DNA from: SB25 sp050180705
Lineage (GTDB): Bacteria > Bacteroidota > Bacteroidia > Bacteroidales > Tenuifilaceae
Direction of reading: 5' to 3'
Length of the DNA stretch: 64,000 nucleotides
Assembly: GCA_050180705.1 (NCBI GenBank)
Contig: JBFXDX010000015.1
Coordinates: 56,777 to 120,776, forward strand
Each line of letters begins with the position of its first letter. Within the stretch, counting starts at the first letter, position 1. The notes under the pieces were generated by a model that saw only the letters and a list, made by a program, of their open reading frames with translations, had not been told where the DNA came from and searched no databases. Shown here one piece after another: positions 42,109 through 52,745 of this stretch. The translations under genes and the position numbers were made by a program.

Positions 42109-42852
42109 CTACATCTTTTCCTTAAGGGGCGGCACTAGGTATTCGCTAAAGATATTCTGCATCGATGTGTAAATGTTCTTCCGCGCATCTCGGTTAATTT
42201 TCTCCATTTCGCCTATAATTTTCCGAATCGAGTCCCTGTGCGTATCCTTTTCGTACTGGCAATTCTTCACCTCCGATGGAAACTCCCTTACACTGGCGTA
42301 CAGCTCCAGCTCTTTATCCAGGCATGTCGACAGGGGGCGTATAAGCTTAATGTCGCCGTTAAACATCGACAGTATTGGCGGAATTGAGCTCATGGAGGAG
42401 TGATTAACCATATTCATAAGTAGCGTTTCAATGGCATCATCTAGGTGATGTCCCAGCGCCAGCTTATTACACCCAAACTCTCGTGTTGTCGAAAATAGCA
42501 TCTTTCGGCGTTTCCAGCTACAGATAAAGCATGCTGGCTTTCGATCCGAGGCATCATACTCCACCGTAATCTCCTTTAGGTGAAGCTTAACATTGTGGGC
42601 GGCACATATTCTCTGCATATACTCAATATCGGCTCTGTAGTCCATATCCGATGCCATCACGTGGCACGCGTGCAGTTCAAAGTCTATGGGCAACGACTTT
42701 TGCCGCGATATTAGCAGATCCAGCAGCGAATAGCTGTCCTTGCCGCCCGACAATCCAACCATTACTTTATCTCCGTTCTCAATAAGGCTGTAGTTAAATA
42801 GTGCCTTGTTAACCTTCCCCTCAAGTTTCTTTTTTATGGATAGTATCGACAT
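42109..42852 (-). CDS. TtcA-family tRNA 2-thiocytidine biosynthesis protein
   Basis: An ATP pyrophosphatase of 247 residues with the PP-loop motif GLSGGKDSYSLLDLL near residue 34 and a CFICSWKRRK CxxC pair near residue 108. GHHLDDAIETLLMNM near residue 136 and a later cysteine (KNCQYEKD) are also present. TtcA uses these three cysteines to hold a [4Fe-4S] cluster when thiolating cytidine 32 of tRNA. It is shorter than E. coli TtcA (311), as in many anaerobes. Starts 62 bases from the divergent phosphatase gene. Confidence 0.88.
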   Translation of the reverse strand: MSILSIKKKLEGKVNKALFNYSLIENGDKVMVGLSGGKDSYSLLDLLISRQKSLPIDFELHACHVMASDMDYRADIEYMQRICAAHNVKLHLKEITVEYDASDRKPACFICSWKRRKMLFSTTREFGCNKLALGHHLDDAIETLLMNMVNHSSMSSIPPILSMFNGDIKLIRPLSTCLDKELELYASVREFPSEVKNCQYEKDTHRDSIRKIIGEMEKINRDARKNIYTSMQNIFSEYLVPPLKEKM

Positions 42853-42914
42853 TATATTCCTGTAATTGTTTGCAAAAATACTACTAAATCGTAACTTTAT
42901 TAAAATGTATATCG

Positions 42915-43616
42915 ATGTCTGCTTATATTATATCCGATATTCATGGTTGCGCAAAAACGCTTCGAAGCTTAATCGAGTGTCGGTTACGCATTTCAACCAA
43001 CGACCAGCTGTATTTCCTGGGCGATTATATCGATAGGGGCCCCGATAGTGCCGGGGTGGTCGATTACATTTTAGAGCTAAAGGATTCTGGATTTACTATC
43101 GATTGCCTTATGGGCAATCACGAGCACATGCTGCTTAACTCCGTCCTTAGCAAATCCAACATGGATCTTTGGATGGTTAATGGTGGCATGGCTACGCTCC
43201 TCAGCTACGGTATTCAATCGAGCCATGGGCTAAATATTTTCACGGCTATTCCGGCCGCCCATTTGGAATTCTTCAAATCGTTGAATCCATACATATTCGT
43301 AAGCAATAGGTTTTTGCTGGTTCACGGGGGTATAAACCACCGGTCAAAGAAACCCCTGGCCGATATCGCTTCTATGCTATGGAGTCGGACTTCTGCCTCG
43401 TCAATTCCCGATGACTTTTTGCCGGGCTATACCATCATTCATGGGCATACTCCCGAGCCAATCGATACAATTATTGAGAATGTGCAATCACGGTCAAGCC
43501 GACTACTAGGGCTCGATGCTGGTTGTGTATTCAAGGGATTCTTTCCCGGAACAGGCTACCTAACTGCGCTTAATTTAGATAAGTGGGAGCTCCATTTTGT
43601 TAAGTGTATCGATTAA
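42915..43616 (+). CDS. PPP-family serine/threonine phosphatase (metallophosphoesterase)
   Basis: A 233-residue cytosolic phosphoesterase. The metal-binding motifs of PPP phosphatases are in order: SDIHG near residue 7, GDYIDRGPDS near residue 36, GNHEHML near residue 67, the His in LVHGGINHR near residue 136, and HGHTPEP near residue 175. It resembles bacteriophage lambda-type and PrpA/PrpB phosphatases. Substrate unknown. Single gene, followed by 145 bases without features before a bidirectional terminator. Confidence 0.9.
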   Translation: MSAYIISDIHGCAKTLRSLIECRLRISTNDQLYFLGDYIDRGPDSAGVVDYILELKDSGFTIDCLMGNHEHMLLNSVLSKSNMDLWMVNGGMATLLSYGIQSSHGLNIFTAIPAAHLEFFKSLNPYIFVSNRFLLVHGGINHRSKKPLADIASMLWSRTSASSIPDDFLPGYTIIHGHTPEPIDTIIENVQSRSSRLLGLDAGCVFKGFFPGTGYLTALNLDKWELHFVKCID

Positions 43617-43761
43617 CCCAGGACATCATTAAAGAATATCGTCTCAATTCCCATAAACCTACATTTTCTCAGTAATATTCTCCTACCTGACACAGTTTAT
43701 TGAATAGACTCGTTTGTGCTGATTCCAGAAATGTTTTGTGCCTATGATGAAAAACTGTAAT

Positions 43762-43795
43762 AAAAAAGGAACTCTACAATAGAGTTCCTTTTTTA
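43762..43795. terminator. Bidirectional terminator after the giant surface protein gene
   Basis: AAAAAAGGAACTCT and AGAGTTCCTTTTTT pair around a 6-base loop, with A and T tracts on both sides. It can end the adhesin gene (minus) and the phosphatase gene (plus). Confidence 0.9.
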
Positions 43796-43807
43796 CTATT
43801 AAGATTA

Positions 43808-46800
43808 TTATTCTTTTATCCAGCGTACTATTGTATTGCTATTAGCCGAGGTTATTCTGAGTATATAGATCCCTTTTGCCAGTGCTGATACATTAATCGG
43901 AGTAAGATTACCGCTCGTCTCAATAACGCTTAGCTTAACGCCATTAATGCTGAGGAGTTCTACCGTTACATTCTCCAATCCATCGGGTAGATGAACATTG
44001 ATAAGATCACTGGCTGGGTTTGGGTACACCTTCACTGCCGAAAGTGTATTGTCGTCTATTCCGACCGCTGCACTCTGAGTCACAAGTATAGTTTTCGACT
44101 CAACGCCATCCCCGGCAACGGTTACAGCTGCGGTACGCTCAGCGGTATTCGGGTTAGCCTCCGCGAATAGGGTTATGGTGGCATCACCGGTACCTGAGGT
44201 AGAGCTGATGGATAACCAGCTTTCAGCTGAGGATATGGTCCACGTAACGTTTGAGGCAATCGTAAAGTCAACCGTGCTGTTTGCCGCAGCACCAATGGTT
44301 AATTCGGCTGTGGACACGGTTAGCGATGGGTTTTCAATGATGTACAGGGTTCCCTCAACGTATGAGAACTGGTAGTTACTATCCGATCCACCCGAAACTG
44401 TAATGGGATACTCCCCAACAGGACTCTCCTCAGTGGCAGCAGTTGTGGCTGTTGGACGAACATCCAGGCCATTCCCATCATCACCATTTACAAAGCCATC
44501 GTACTGGAATGTCAGCTGGGGAATTGATGAGCCAACCATAATCGACTGGTTATCGGCCGTTACTGTCAGCAGTGCCTTGTTCACATTAATAGTTGTGGAT
44601 TGGGTAACCTCTGCATAGGCATCCTGGTCGTTAGGCGTAAACGTTACGCTTAGCACCTGGCTACTGCCTGCGTTGAGAACGCTACCGATCGATGGGCTGT
44701 ATGCAAATGTGCCAGGAATATCGGCTGTTGCATTTAGCTGATCAGAGCTTAATGCCGTTCCGTAAACAATCCCGGCAGGAGTACTCCAGGTAATTACAGG
44801 CAATTGTTTAGCTGTAACAGTTAGCTTTCCGTCTACATATGTGATGGAATAATTACCAAGCCCAAGACCTGAAGCATTGCTTGCCACAATCGGGTATTCG
44901 CCTTCAGCGGCACTGGACAAAGCGCCATCGCTGGTAAGGGTGACCGAGTTCACTGCATCACTTCCAAACATGGCGGATGTGCTGAATTCAGCCCCTGTGA
45001 ATGTATAGGCTTGCCCTTTTGTTTTGGTAATACTATTGGCCGTAACGGTGAGGCTGGCCGGTGTAATATTGGCTGTTACTCCCAATGGTTGTACTAATGC
45101 ATAGTTTCCAGCATCGTTACCCGAAAGGTTAATGTTTGTGGTAACGGCAACAGATGCTCCCACTGTGGTTTGGGCAAATGTACCGCTTGTAGCATTAGCC
45201 AAGGCAGCCTCATCGCCATCGATAAGCCCATTAATGGTAGCGCCGCTTAACGTGGCAACAGCGGTGCCGTCATAAACCTTGTTTGCTGCAACAATACCTC
45301 CAACTGTTAACTCCTTGGCTGTAATATTGGCCGATGTTGTACTTGTTGACGATGCAAGTGAATAGTTGTCTTTATCGCTACCTCCACTAATTGTGATATT
45401 AGTGTAATTAACGTTTTTGCCAGTACCTATATTCTTGTTTTCAAATGCGGCATCGTAGCTGAATGTGAGCTCATCGCCAGAAATACGGTCATCAGTAAAG
45501 CCAACGCCAGTCACTGTTGCTGTACCATCATAAATCTTACTGTCGGCTGTGAAATTGCTTAGTGTTAAAGTACGAACCGTAACTGAAAGAGTGCCTGCTA
45601 CACTTGTGATATTGTAGTTGTTATCAAGACCAGCAGAAATGGCTATATCGTAATTTCCAACATTACTAACAGTGCTTGCCGAAGTGGTGATTACGGGTGC
45701 TAAGTCAAGTACGCTTGCATCATCTCCATTAGCAAATCCATTGTAGGTGATTGTTAAATTAGGGTTTGCTGATCCGTAAATTTTACTTTGATTATTTGCT
45801 GTTGCAGTCAACGAAGCCTTTGCAACATTGATGGTAACCGTTTTGCTTACCGAGGCGTAAATTGCTCTATCAGTTGGCGTAAATGTTACACTCAATGCCT
45901 GTGCATTACCTGCATTCAGTACCAAACCAGCAGCCGGGCTGTAGGAAAATGTTCCATCAACAGAGGTTGATGCATTGAGTTGAGTTGTATTCAAAGTTGT
46001 GCCATAAACAATATCGTTTGGATTAGCCCATGTTAAACTAGGAACTTGTAACGTTGTTAGTGTTAAAGTTCCTTCAGAATAGGTCATCTCATAGTTATTG
46101 TCTAAACCCGCCAAAACCGTAATGGGGTATTCTCCAGCATCGCTTGATGATGTTGCTCTGGTTGCTGCTACGGGTGCAAGATCCAAATCGGATACATTAT
46201 CACCATTCACAAAACCAGAGTAGGTGAATGTTAATTCTGGTATAGTACTACCCGTTTGTAGTATTAAGTCGTCTGCAATTACTGTAAGATTAGTTTTATT
46301 TACCGTATAGTTTACCGTTTTGGTAGCTGCAGAGTAATTAATAATATCTGTAGGAGTGAATGTTGCGGTGATAGAATGAGTGCCAGCATTAAACACTGAG
46401 TCGGATCTGAAACTATATGCAAAAGTACCATCGACATTAGCGGTTGCATTCATTATTTCGTTTCCAACAGTAGTTCCGTATGTTGCGATTGCTGGTGAAT
46501 TCCAGTTGAGAATTAGATTTTTTTCCACTTCAGTTATTAGTGCATTCCATCCAAAATTAACAATTGATTCGTCGCTGTAGAATCTAATGCATAGTGCACC
46601 GCTTTTACTTGTGGCTGTTATCGACCCGTTAGAGCCTAAACCGCTTAGGGTTGATATGAGTTTATCAGAAGTGCTTGTTCCATCGTAGATATACAGGTTA
46701 TCCCGGCCTAACTCTAATTCGTAAGAGTTAAAGTTGATTTTAACTGCGCTGTGAAGATTGGATGGATAGATAACTAAAGTGTAATCCTCACTATTTTGGT

Positions 46801-49800
46801 AATTTTCAGTTGAATTTCCTGAATCGAAGAACTTGATTGAGGTATCATTGGTTAGCGTAACCGTTTGATTGGACATTAACAGAACATTGGTTTCAATGTA
46901 ATTGGTTTTAACCAGTGTATCGCTATTGGTGCCATCGGAAACAACTAAACTTACTGTGTAAGTACCCAAAGTGGTGTAACTATGTGTTGGATTTTGTTCG
47001 GTTGATGTGGTTCCGTCACCAAAGTCCCAACTCCATAAACTAATATTACCTATACTGGCATCAGTAAAGGTAATGGTTGGTAGATATCCTGTAGTTACAT
47101 TGGCATTGAAATTAACATCAGATAATTTTGCTGTAATGTAATTGGCTCTTGTTAAGGTGTCTGAATTAACTCCATCCGATACAATAAGGGTTACATCATA
47201 GCTACCCGTATTTGTATAGGTGTGCGATGGATTTTGTTCTGTAGAAATATCGCTACCATCTCCAAAGTTCCACGACCAAGATGTTGCCCCAACTGTTGCA
47301 TCGGTAAATTGTACTGTTGGCTGGTAGCCTGAAGTGATATCCGCATTAAAATCAGCTGTGATATTCATGGCCGTAATGTAGTTATCTACCGTTAGAGTGT
47401 CGGTATTGTAACCGTCCGATACTGCTAACGATACGGTATAGTTTCCTACGGTTGTATAAGTGTGAGATGGGTTTTGTTCTGTTGATGTATTACCATCACC
47501 AAAATTCCACGACCAAGATGTGGCTCCAACCGTTGCATCGGTAAATTGTACAGTAGGTATATAACCAAAGGTGACATCTGAACTGAAATTAGCAACAATA
47601 TCACTAGCAACAATGTTCATTGATGTTTCATTACTATTGCTACTGCCATCGGTAGCGGTAAGTGTTACTGTGAATGTCCCTGCGGTATAGAATGTGTGCG
47701 ATGGATTTACCTCATTTGTTACAGCACTTCCATCACCAAAATTCCATTCATAGGAAGTGGCTCCAGCACTAGCATTGGTAAACTGAATTGTAGGCTGATA
47801 ACCTGAAGTTTTATCAGCTGCAAAACTGGCAGTTATGCTATCTACTATATGAATGGTTTTTGATATTGACTGGTTGACTGTTCCGTTGGATGCGGTAAGT
47901 GTAACCGTAAAGATTCCTGCGGTGGCATATATATGGCTTGGGTTTTGTTGGGTAGATGAATTGCCATCACCAAAATCCCAAGTCCATGAGTTTAGTCCAG
48001 TCATAATACTTGCATCGGAGAAGGTCACAGTTGAATAATTTATGGCTAATGTGTCGGAGATTAAAAAATCAGCATAGGGTAGAACTTCGCTAACCAATGC
48101 TTTCCATCCATCATACACGTTACTAAAATCGCTATGGAATATAGTACAAAGCGCTCCATTTGCGTTGGTGGCTTGTAGTGATGTTGTGAAGTTTGTTCCA
48201 GTTTGAGTGGCCATTAATTCACCGGATGCATTTATGTTGTTGTAGATTTCAAGGTAATCCCAAGTTCTTTCAGATGCAAAAGATTCGAATTCCATTTTTA
48301 ATACAGCTCCTGGAGTGGAAGGGTAGAATGTTAATGTGTAGTCTTCTTTGCAGGCATACTGTCCAGTAGCGCCACCCGAATCGTAAAAGTAAAGCGAATC
48401 ATAAACTGTTACATTCCCATTGTTCATCGATATATCTCTTGAAACATCGATATAGTCATTCTTTACAAGTGTGTCGGAATCTGTGCCGTTTGATGCAATT
48501 AAGGTAATGCTATACGTGCCAATATTGTTATATATATGTGATGGAGTTTCTAAATTGGATGTTTCTCCATCACCAAAATCCCAAGCCCAAGTTGTGATGG
48601 TTGTATTTGTTGCTGTGGAATTGTTAGAGAAGTCTATAGAAAGAGGTACTAAGCCTTTTGTGGTGCTTGCCGAAAAGTCTGGTGTGATTGTGATACCATT
48701 AGCTTGGGTAAAGGTAATTCTAATGGTATCTACGTCGGGGCCAGCAACTGTAACTATAGCAGTACGTTCTTCGTGCGAGGTTATGTTGGTCTCATAATTA
48801 ATAGTCAAAGTGTCACTTCCTGTTCCACTCGATGCATCCACGGTAAGCCAACTTGCAGAACTACTAACTGTCCAATTAACAGAAGATGTAATGGTAAGGT
48901 CTGTTGTTCCTGCTTCGTAGTTGAAGTTGGTTGATGATGCATCTGCATAAAGTAATTTTCCTGTACAGCCATCAACCCAGTTGGAATTATTGCCACTAAG
49001 CGCAAAGTTGGTTAAAGTTGCATCCTGCTGCTTGGTTGTTACATCGTAAAGTGTATCAATTCCAGTATTAGTTGCGTTGGCAACTCCCTGATCAAATGAG
49101 TAGTATGCCAGTAAGTTGCTTTCTTCACCAGTGAAACCATTGTTCATGCCAGAGGTAATTTCAGCCTGACTAAGTTCTTTATTCCAAATGCTAATCTCAT
49201 CCATTGATCCATTGAAGTAACTATCTGCCGTCCAGTTACTTTTTCCTATGTAGTTTATATTCCGGGCTATTGTATTGGGAATGTTAATTGTTCCAGAGGT
49301 AATTAAATTACCATTAACATATATTTTAGCAGCACCGGTATTACTTAGGGTTGCGGCTATGTATGTCCACGTTCCTGTTGAAAGTATATTTGTAGTTGTT
49401 AAAGATGAACTTGCACCACTTTTGTATATGTCAAAAGTTAGATTGTTGTTGGTGCTTGAATTAGCTATAAGGATATTGTCAGAACCAGGTCCATTCCCAA
49501 AATCAAACAATCTGGACCAAGTGCTGAAGGAGTTCCATTTAATCCATCCAGCATAGGAAAATCCTTGGGAGAAATCAATGGATGAAGACAGTGTGTCAAC
49601 ATTTATATAGTCGTTATTTCCATCGAATGCCAATGCATTGTTTGGCTGAACAGTTTGTGTAACAATCACAGCAGCAGGATCGAAAAGTCCTGAGAATACA
49701 ATGTTGGCATAGCGTGATGTAACTCCTTCGGGTAATGCCTGAGCAGTGATGGTTAGGGTATCCCTGCCAGTTCCACTGAGAGAACTTACACTTAGCCATG

Positions 49801-52156
49801 AGGCTGAGCATGTCGCTTTCCAGTCAACATCAGTGATGACTGAAAAATTGCCTTTGCTTCCAGCTTTCGAGTTTATGTTTATTGCCGTTCTCGACAGCTT
49901 GATTGTTGCCATGTTTTGGGTAACAGTTACCGTATCATTCTCGGCATTGGTACCAGATATTACCAGAATGGCACTTCTTGACTCATTTAGGGTGTTTGTT
50001 TGGTCAGCCGTAATAGTGATAGTAACATTACCGGTACCCGAAGTTTGGCTTAAACTAAACCAGTCCGTTGATTCGTTAATGCTCCAATCGATATTAGAGG
50101 TGATAATAAATGAGTTTGAACAACCAGTTGCCGCTCCTAGAGTTACCGTATTGCTCGATACTGCTATATTGCCTCGTAATTGGGTAACTGTTACCGTATC
50201 ATTCTCCGTACTAGTTCCCGAGATTATAAGTTCGATACTACGGGTGGTATCTAAGGTATTTGTCTCGGTTGTTGTTATGGTGATAGTATCATTACCGATC
50301 CCTGTTTCCTTGTCTAGATTGTACCAAGTATTTGGACTATAGATACTCCAATCGGTATTTGATGTGATAACAAATTTAGCAGTGCTGCCACTTGCTCTTT
50401 CTATTTCTATTTTTTTCGATGATGTTGCCAGTGAATAGGTAACATTATTAGTATTGTAACCCTCCACCCAATTTGATGAAGTACCTGTGAGTGATAAGTT
50501 AGTTAGAGTTCCCACAACTCCTCCTGCAACGGCATTGTCAAGGGTGTCTATTCCGGTGTTTGTCTCATCTGCAGATCCTTGGTTAAAGTTGAAGTAGGCG
50601 AGTAATCCGCTTTCAGTTCCGTCCAATTCTGAGTGCATGTCCGAAATAATTTCGGTTTGTGTACGAGCAGTACTCCATATGCTGTAATTATCCATTTGGC
50701 CTGGGAAATGTCTACTTGTAGTCAAGGCCCCAATTTCTGCAGCCGAAAGATTAACTATAAGTGCAGTCGAATAGGTTTCAGTTTTTATTAATGCACCATT
50801 AACATAAATACTAATTTGCTTTGTAGTTTGATTATAACTGGCGGCTATGTGGTACCATTTCCCAGTAGAAAAACTGTATGATGCATCAGTCGTAGAACTA
50901 TTCCCGCATACTGTAAATTCAATTATGTTGCCATTTCTTAGCTGAAAATATAAATTGCTATCATTCCAAGTACTTGCATTGTAAATACCATTCCATGCTG
51001 TAATTGAACTAAGTTTTATCCATGTTTCAATAGTTAGCTGGTTGTAATTATCTCCAATGGCAGGAATTGCCACGTAATCATTTATTCCATCAAACGAAAG
51101 AGAGTTGTTCAGATAACCTGATTGATCTACTTTTATTGTATCATTTTCGGCATTGGTGCCTTCTAGTACAATTATAGCATTGCGTGTAGTTCCACTTGTA
51201 TTATGCGATACTGTAAATATTAGAGTATCGTTTCCTATTCCCGAAGTCTGATCTAGGGTTATCCAACTTTCCGATGCGCCGACAGCCCAAGAGGTGTTGC
51301 TGTTTATAATTATATTTTTGCTCCGAGCAGTAGAATCCAGATTAACAGTTGATGAAGATGGAATTATGGAGCATACTAAATCTGAAGTGTTAAAACCATC
51401 AACGAAATTTGAATTAGTATTTCCGGTACTAAGGGTAAAATTAGTAAGTGTTCCATTTGTTGAAGTCGCCGAGGAATCAGCAAGTATTGTGATGCTTGTG
51501 TTATCTCCAGCTGCAGTTCCTTGGTTGAATTCGTAATAGGCCATTAGCCCAGATATGCTTGCTGGGTTGGTAAACGAAGTTGATCTACTATTAATAATAT
51601 CTGCTTGACTGCGAATTGTATTCCATATACGAACCTCGTCAATTCGTCCATTGAATAAATACGATCCGCTAGATCTTCTTCCAATGCATAAAGTATTAGA
51701 TCCAGAGTTGTAGGAAGTAATGGTTGATGACGCAGTTAAATGACCATTAACATAAATTTTACACGTTGATCCATTGTATGTTAAAGCCATATGATACCAT
51801 TTGCCTACACTAACGGGTTCTGTTCCTTTAGTGTCTACCCAAGTGCTTCCATTCCGAAGAGTTACAACAGGAATATTGTTGCTTCCAATATGAAGTTCAA
51901 ATCCTGTTCCGGCTGTTTCGCTTAATGTAGAAATAACAGCCTGATCTTTATTTACTGTGTTGAGATATACCCATGCTTCAACAGTAAATGAAGTTGGATT
52001 TATTGTCCCACAATTTACATAGTCATCAGATCCATCAAAGGCTAATGCATTATTAGTTTGAGCTTGCAAATTTGGAGGTGCAAGCATAAATAAAAAGACA
52101 AAGGCCATACAAAGCAATATGGAATGTCTAAATTTTAAGTGTAAAGATCTAAGCAT
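43808..52156 (-). CDS. Giant multidomain T9SS-secreted surface protein
   Basis: A 2,782-residue protein with signal peptide (cleavage near LQAQT). Approximate order: LamG (30-240), BACON (260-335), LamG (350-560), three BACON domains (570-830), LamG (845-1050), BACON (1060-1150), PKD, CUB-like (GNVTVYDSLYFYDSGG...), five more PKD domains (SWSWNFGDG-type cores, NPSHTYTT turns), second CUB-like, MBG and YDG modules (about 1860-2600), last BACON, and a type A T9SS sorting domain (VYPNPASDLINV; ends GIYILRITSANSNTIVRWIKE). The architecture suggests adhesion to or sensing of polysaccharide or glycoprotein at the cell surface; no catalytic domain seen. It is a single-gene unit closed by a strong terminator. 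Plus-strand frames inside are shadows. Confidence 0.92.
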   Translation of the reverse strand: MLRSLHLKFRHSILLCMAFVFLFMLAPPNLQAQTNNALAFDGSDDYVNCGTINPTSFTVEAWVYLNTVNKDQAVISTLSETAGTGFELHIGSNNIPVVTLRNGSTWVDTKGTEPVSVGKWYHMALTYNGSTCKIYVNGHLTASSTITSYNSGSNTLCIGRRSSGSYLFNGRIDEVRIWNTIRSQADIINSRSTSFTNPASISGLMAYYEFNQGTAAGDNTSITILADSSATSTNGTLTNFTLSTGNTNSNFVDGFNTSDLVCSIIPSSSTVNLDSTARSKNIIINSNTSWAVGASESWITLDQTSGIGNDTLIFTVSHNTSGTTRNAIIVLEGTNAENDTIKVDQSGYLNNSLSFDGINDYVAIPAIGDNYNQLTIETWIKLSSITAWNGIYNASTWNDSNLYFQLRNGNIIEFTVCGNSSTTDASYSFSTGKWYHIAASYNQTTKQISIYVNGALIKTETYSTALIVNLSAAEIGALTTSRHFPGQMDNYSIWSTARTQTEIISDMHSELDGTESGLLAYFNFNQGSADETNTGIDTLDNAVAGGVVGTLTNLSLTGTSSNWVEGYNTNNVTYSLATSSKKIEIERASGSTAKFVITSNTDWSIYSPNTWYNLDKETGIGNDTITITTTETNTLDTTRSIELIISGTSTENDTVTVTQLRGNIAVSSNTVTLGAATGCSNSFIITSNIDWSINESTDWFSLSQTSGTGNVTITITADQTNTLNESRSAILVISGTNAENDTVTVTQNMATIKLSRTAININSKAGSKGNFSVITDVDWKATCSASWLSVSSLSGTGRDTLTITAQALPEGVTSRYANIVFSGLFDPAAVIVTQTVQPNNALAFDGNNDYINVDTLSSSIDFSQGFSYAGWIKWNSFSTWSRLFDFGNGPGSDNILIANSSTNNNLTFDIYKSGASSSLTTTNILSTGTWTYIAATLSNTGAAKIYVNGNLITSGTINIPNTIARNINYIGKSNWTADSYFNGSMDEISIWNKELSQAEITSGMNNGFTGEESNLLAYYSFDQGVANATNTGIDTLYDVTTKQQDATLTNFALSGNNSNWVDGCTGKLLYADASSTNFNYEAGTTDLTITSSVNWTVSSSASWLTVDASSGTGSDTLTINYETNITSHEERTAIVTVAGPDVDTIRITFTQANGITITPDFSASTTKGLVPLSIDFSNNSTATNTTITTWAWDFGDGETSNLETPSHIYNNIGTYSITLIASNGTDSDTLVKNDYIDVSRDISMNNGNVTVYDSLYFYDSGGATGQYACKEDYTLTFYPSTPGAVLKMEFESFASERTWDYLEIYNNINASGELMATQTGTNFTTSLQATNANGALCTIFHSDFSNVYDGWKALVSEVLPYADFLISDTLAINYSTVTFSDASIMTGLNSWTWDFGDGNSSTQQNPSHIYATAGIFTVTLTASNGTVNQSISKTIHIVDSITASFAADKTSGYQPTIQFTNASAGATSYEWNFGDGSAVTNEVNPSHTFYTAGTFTVTLTATDGSSNSNETSMNIVASDIVANFSSDVTFGYIPTVQFTDATVGATSWSWNFGDGNTSTEQNPSHTYTTVGNYTVSLAVSDGYNTDTLTVDNYITAMNITADFNADITSGYQPTVQFTDATVGATSWSWNFGDGSDISTEQNPSHTYTNTGSYDVTLIVSDGVNSDTLTRANYITAKLSDVNFNANVTTGYLPTITFTDASIGNISLWSWDFGDGTTSTEQNPTHSYTTLGTYTVSLVVSDGTNSDTLVKTNYIETNVLLMSNQTVTLTNDTSIKFFDSGNSTENYQNSEDYTLVIYPSNLHSAVKINFNSYELELGRDNLYIYDGTSTSDKLISTLSGLGSNGSITATSKSGALCIRFYSDESIVNFGWNALITEVEKNLILNWNSPAIATYGTTVGNEIMNATANVDGTFAYSFRSDSVFNAGTHSITATFTPTDIINYSAATKTVNYTVNKTNLTVIADDLILQTGSTIPELTFTYSGFVNGDNVSDLDLAPVAATRATSSSDAGEYPITVLAGLDNNYEMTYSEGTLTLTTLQVPSLTWANPNDIVYGTTLNTTQLNASTSVDGTFSYSPAAGLVLNAGNAQALSVTFTPTDRAIYASVSKTVTINVAKASLTATANNQSKIYGSANPNLTITYNGFANGDDASVLDLAPVITTSASTVSNVGNYDIAISAGLDNNYNITSVAGTLSVTVRTLTLSNFTADSKIYDGTATVTGVGFTDDRISGDELTFSYDAAFENKNIGTGKNVNYTNITISGGSDKDNYSLASSTSTTSANITAKELTVGGIVAANKVYDGTAVATLSGATINGLIDGDEAALANATSGTFAQTTVGASVAVTTNINLSGNDAGNYALVQPLGVTANITPASLTVTANSITKTKGQAYTFTGAEFSTSAMFGSDAVNSVTLTSDGALSSAAEGEYPIVASNASGLGLGNYSITYVDGKLTVTAKQLPVITWSTPAGIVYGTALSSDQLNATADIPGTFAYSPSIGSVLNAGSSQVLSVTFTPNDQDAYAEVTQSTTINVNKALLTVTADNQSIMVGSSIPQLTFQYDGFVNGDDGNGLDVRPTATTAATEESPVGEYPITVSGGSDSNYQFSYVEGTLYIIENPSLTVSTAELTIGAAANSTVDFTIASNVTWTISSAESWLSISSTSGTGDATITLFAEANPNTAERTAAVTVAGDGVESKTILVTQSAAVGIDDNTLSAVKVYPNPASDLINVHLPDGLENVTVELLSINGVKLSVIETSGNLTPINVSALAKGIYILRITSANSNTIVRWIKE

Positions 52157-52364
52157 AATTATTGTGTTTTAAAATAACATGCAAAGGAATTGGAAATGCT
52201 AGGATAAATATTAATCAATTCGTACAATAAAGTTGTACAAACTGATAAATTGAGGCGTTTGTACAAATAAAATAATTAGAAGAATTTATTGGTAATGAAT
52301 ATGTTTTGCGAGATAATGGCCCTAAAAAATGATTTTACATTGTACTCGAATTTCTTCTAATTTT

Positions 52365-52532
52365 GAATTTCTTCCCTCCAACATCGAATTTCTTCCCTCC
52401 AACATTGAATTTCTTCGCTCCAACATTGAATTTCTTCGCTCCAACATCGAATTTCTCCACTCCAACATCGAATTTCTTCGCTCCAATATCGAATTTCTTC
52501 CCTCCAACATTGAATTTCTTCCCTCCAACATT
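52365..52532. repeat. 21-bp tandem repeat, eight full units
   Basis: Eight head-to-tail units of GAATTTCTTCCCTCCAACATT with a few substitutions (CGC for CCC, ATC for ATT), starting at 52365 and repeating every 21 bases. Degenerate partial units lie on both sides (about 52347-52364 and 52533-52640). Because 21 is divisible by 3, long open frames result on both strands: EFLPSNI heptads on plus, RNSMLEG heptads on minus. Neither frame has a credible start context or family. The rest of the 589-base gap is AT-rich. Three GTACAA motifs at about 52221-52266, near the start of the giant gene, are the only other structure. Confidence 0.85.
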
Positions 52533-52745
52533 AAATTTCTTTCACCGAAACCCCAATTTCCCAGTAGCAACCCTGTTCTTCGATACCCCAATCGCATATT
52601 TCTTCCCAGCAACCGTTTATTTCCCTCGGGCAACCGCACATTTTGTGGCAGCATATGCCCATTCAGTGTGCCAAAAGCTATACTCCCGTTTCCGGTGATT
52701 CCTTTTCGGCCTCAAAGTCACAATCGGCTAACGCTAAATGTCAGT

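Noticed and set aside
49746..50342. Plus-strand 198-codon open frame inside the giant surface protein gene
   Set aside because: Antisense shadow of BACON repeats in a gene with clear domain content on the minus strand.
52365..52532. Possible CRISPR array
   Set aside because: The units are contiguous 21-mers with no unique spacers between them, so this is a minisatellite.
52322..52654. Minus-strand 110-codon open frame with RNSMLEG heptads
   Set aside because: Same repeat read on the other strand. Open frames on both strands of one repeat are expected without coding; kept only as a repeat.
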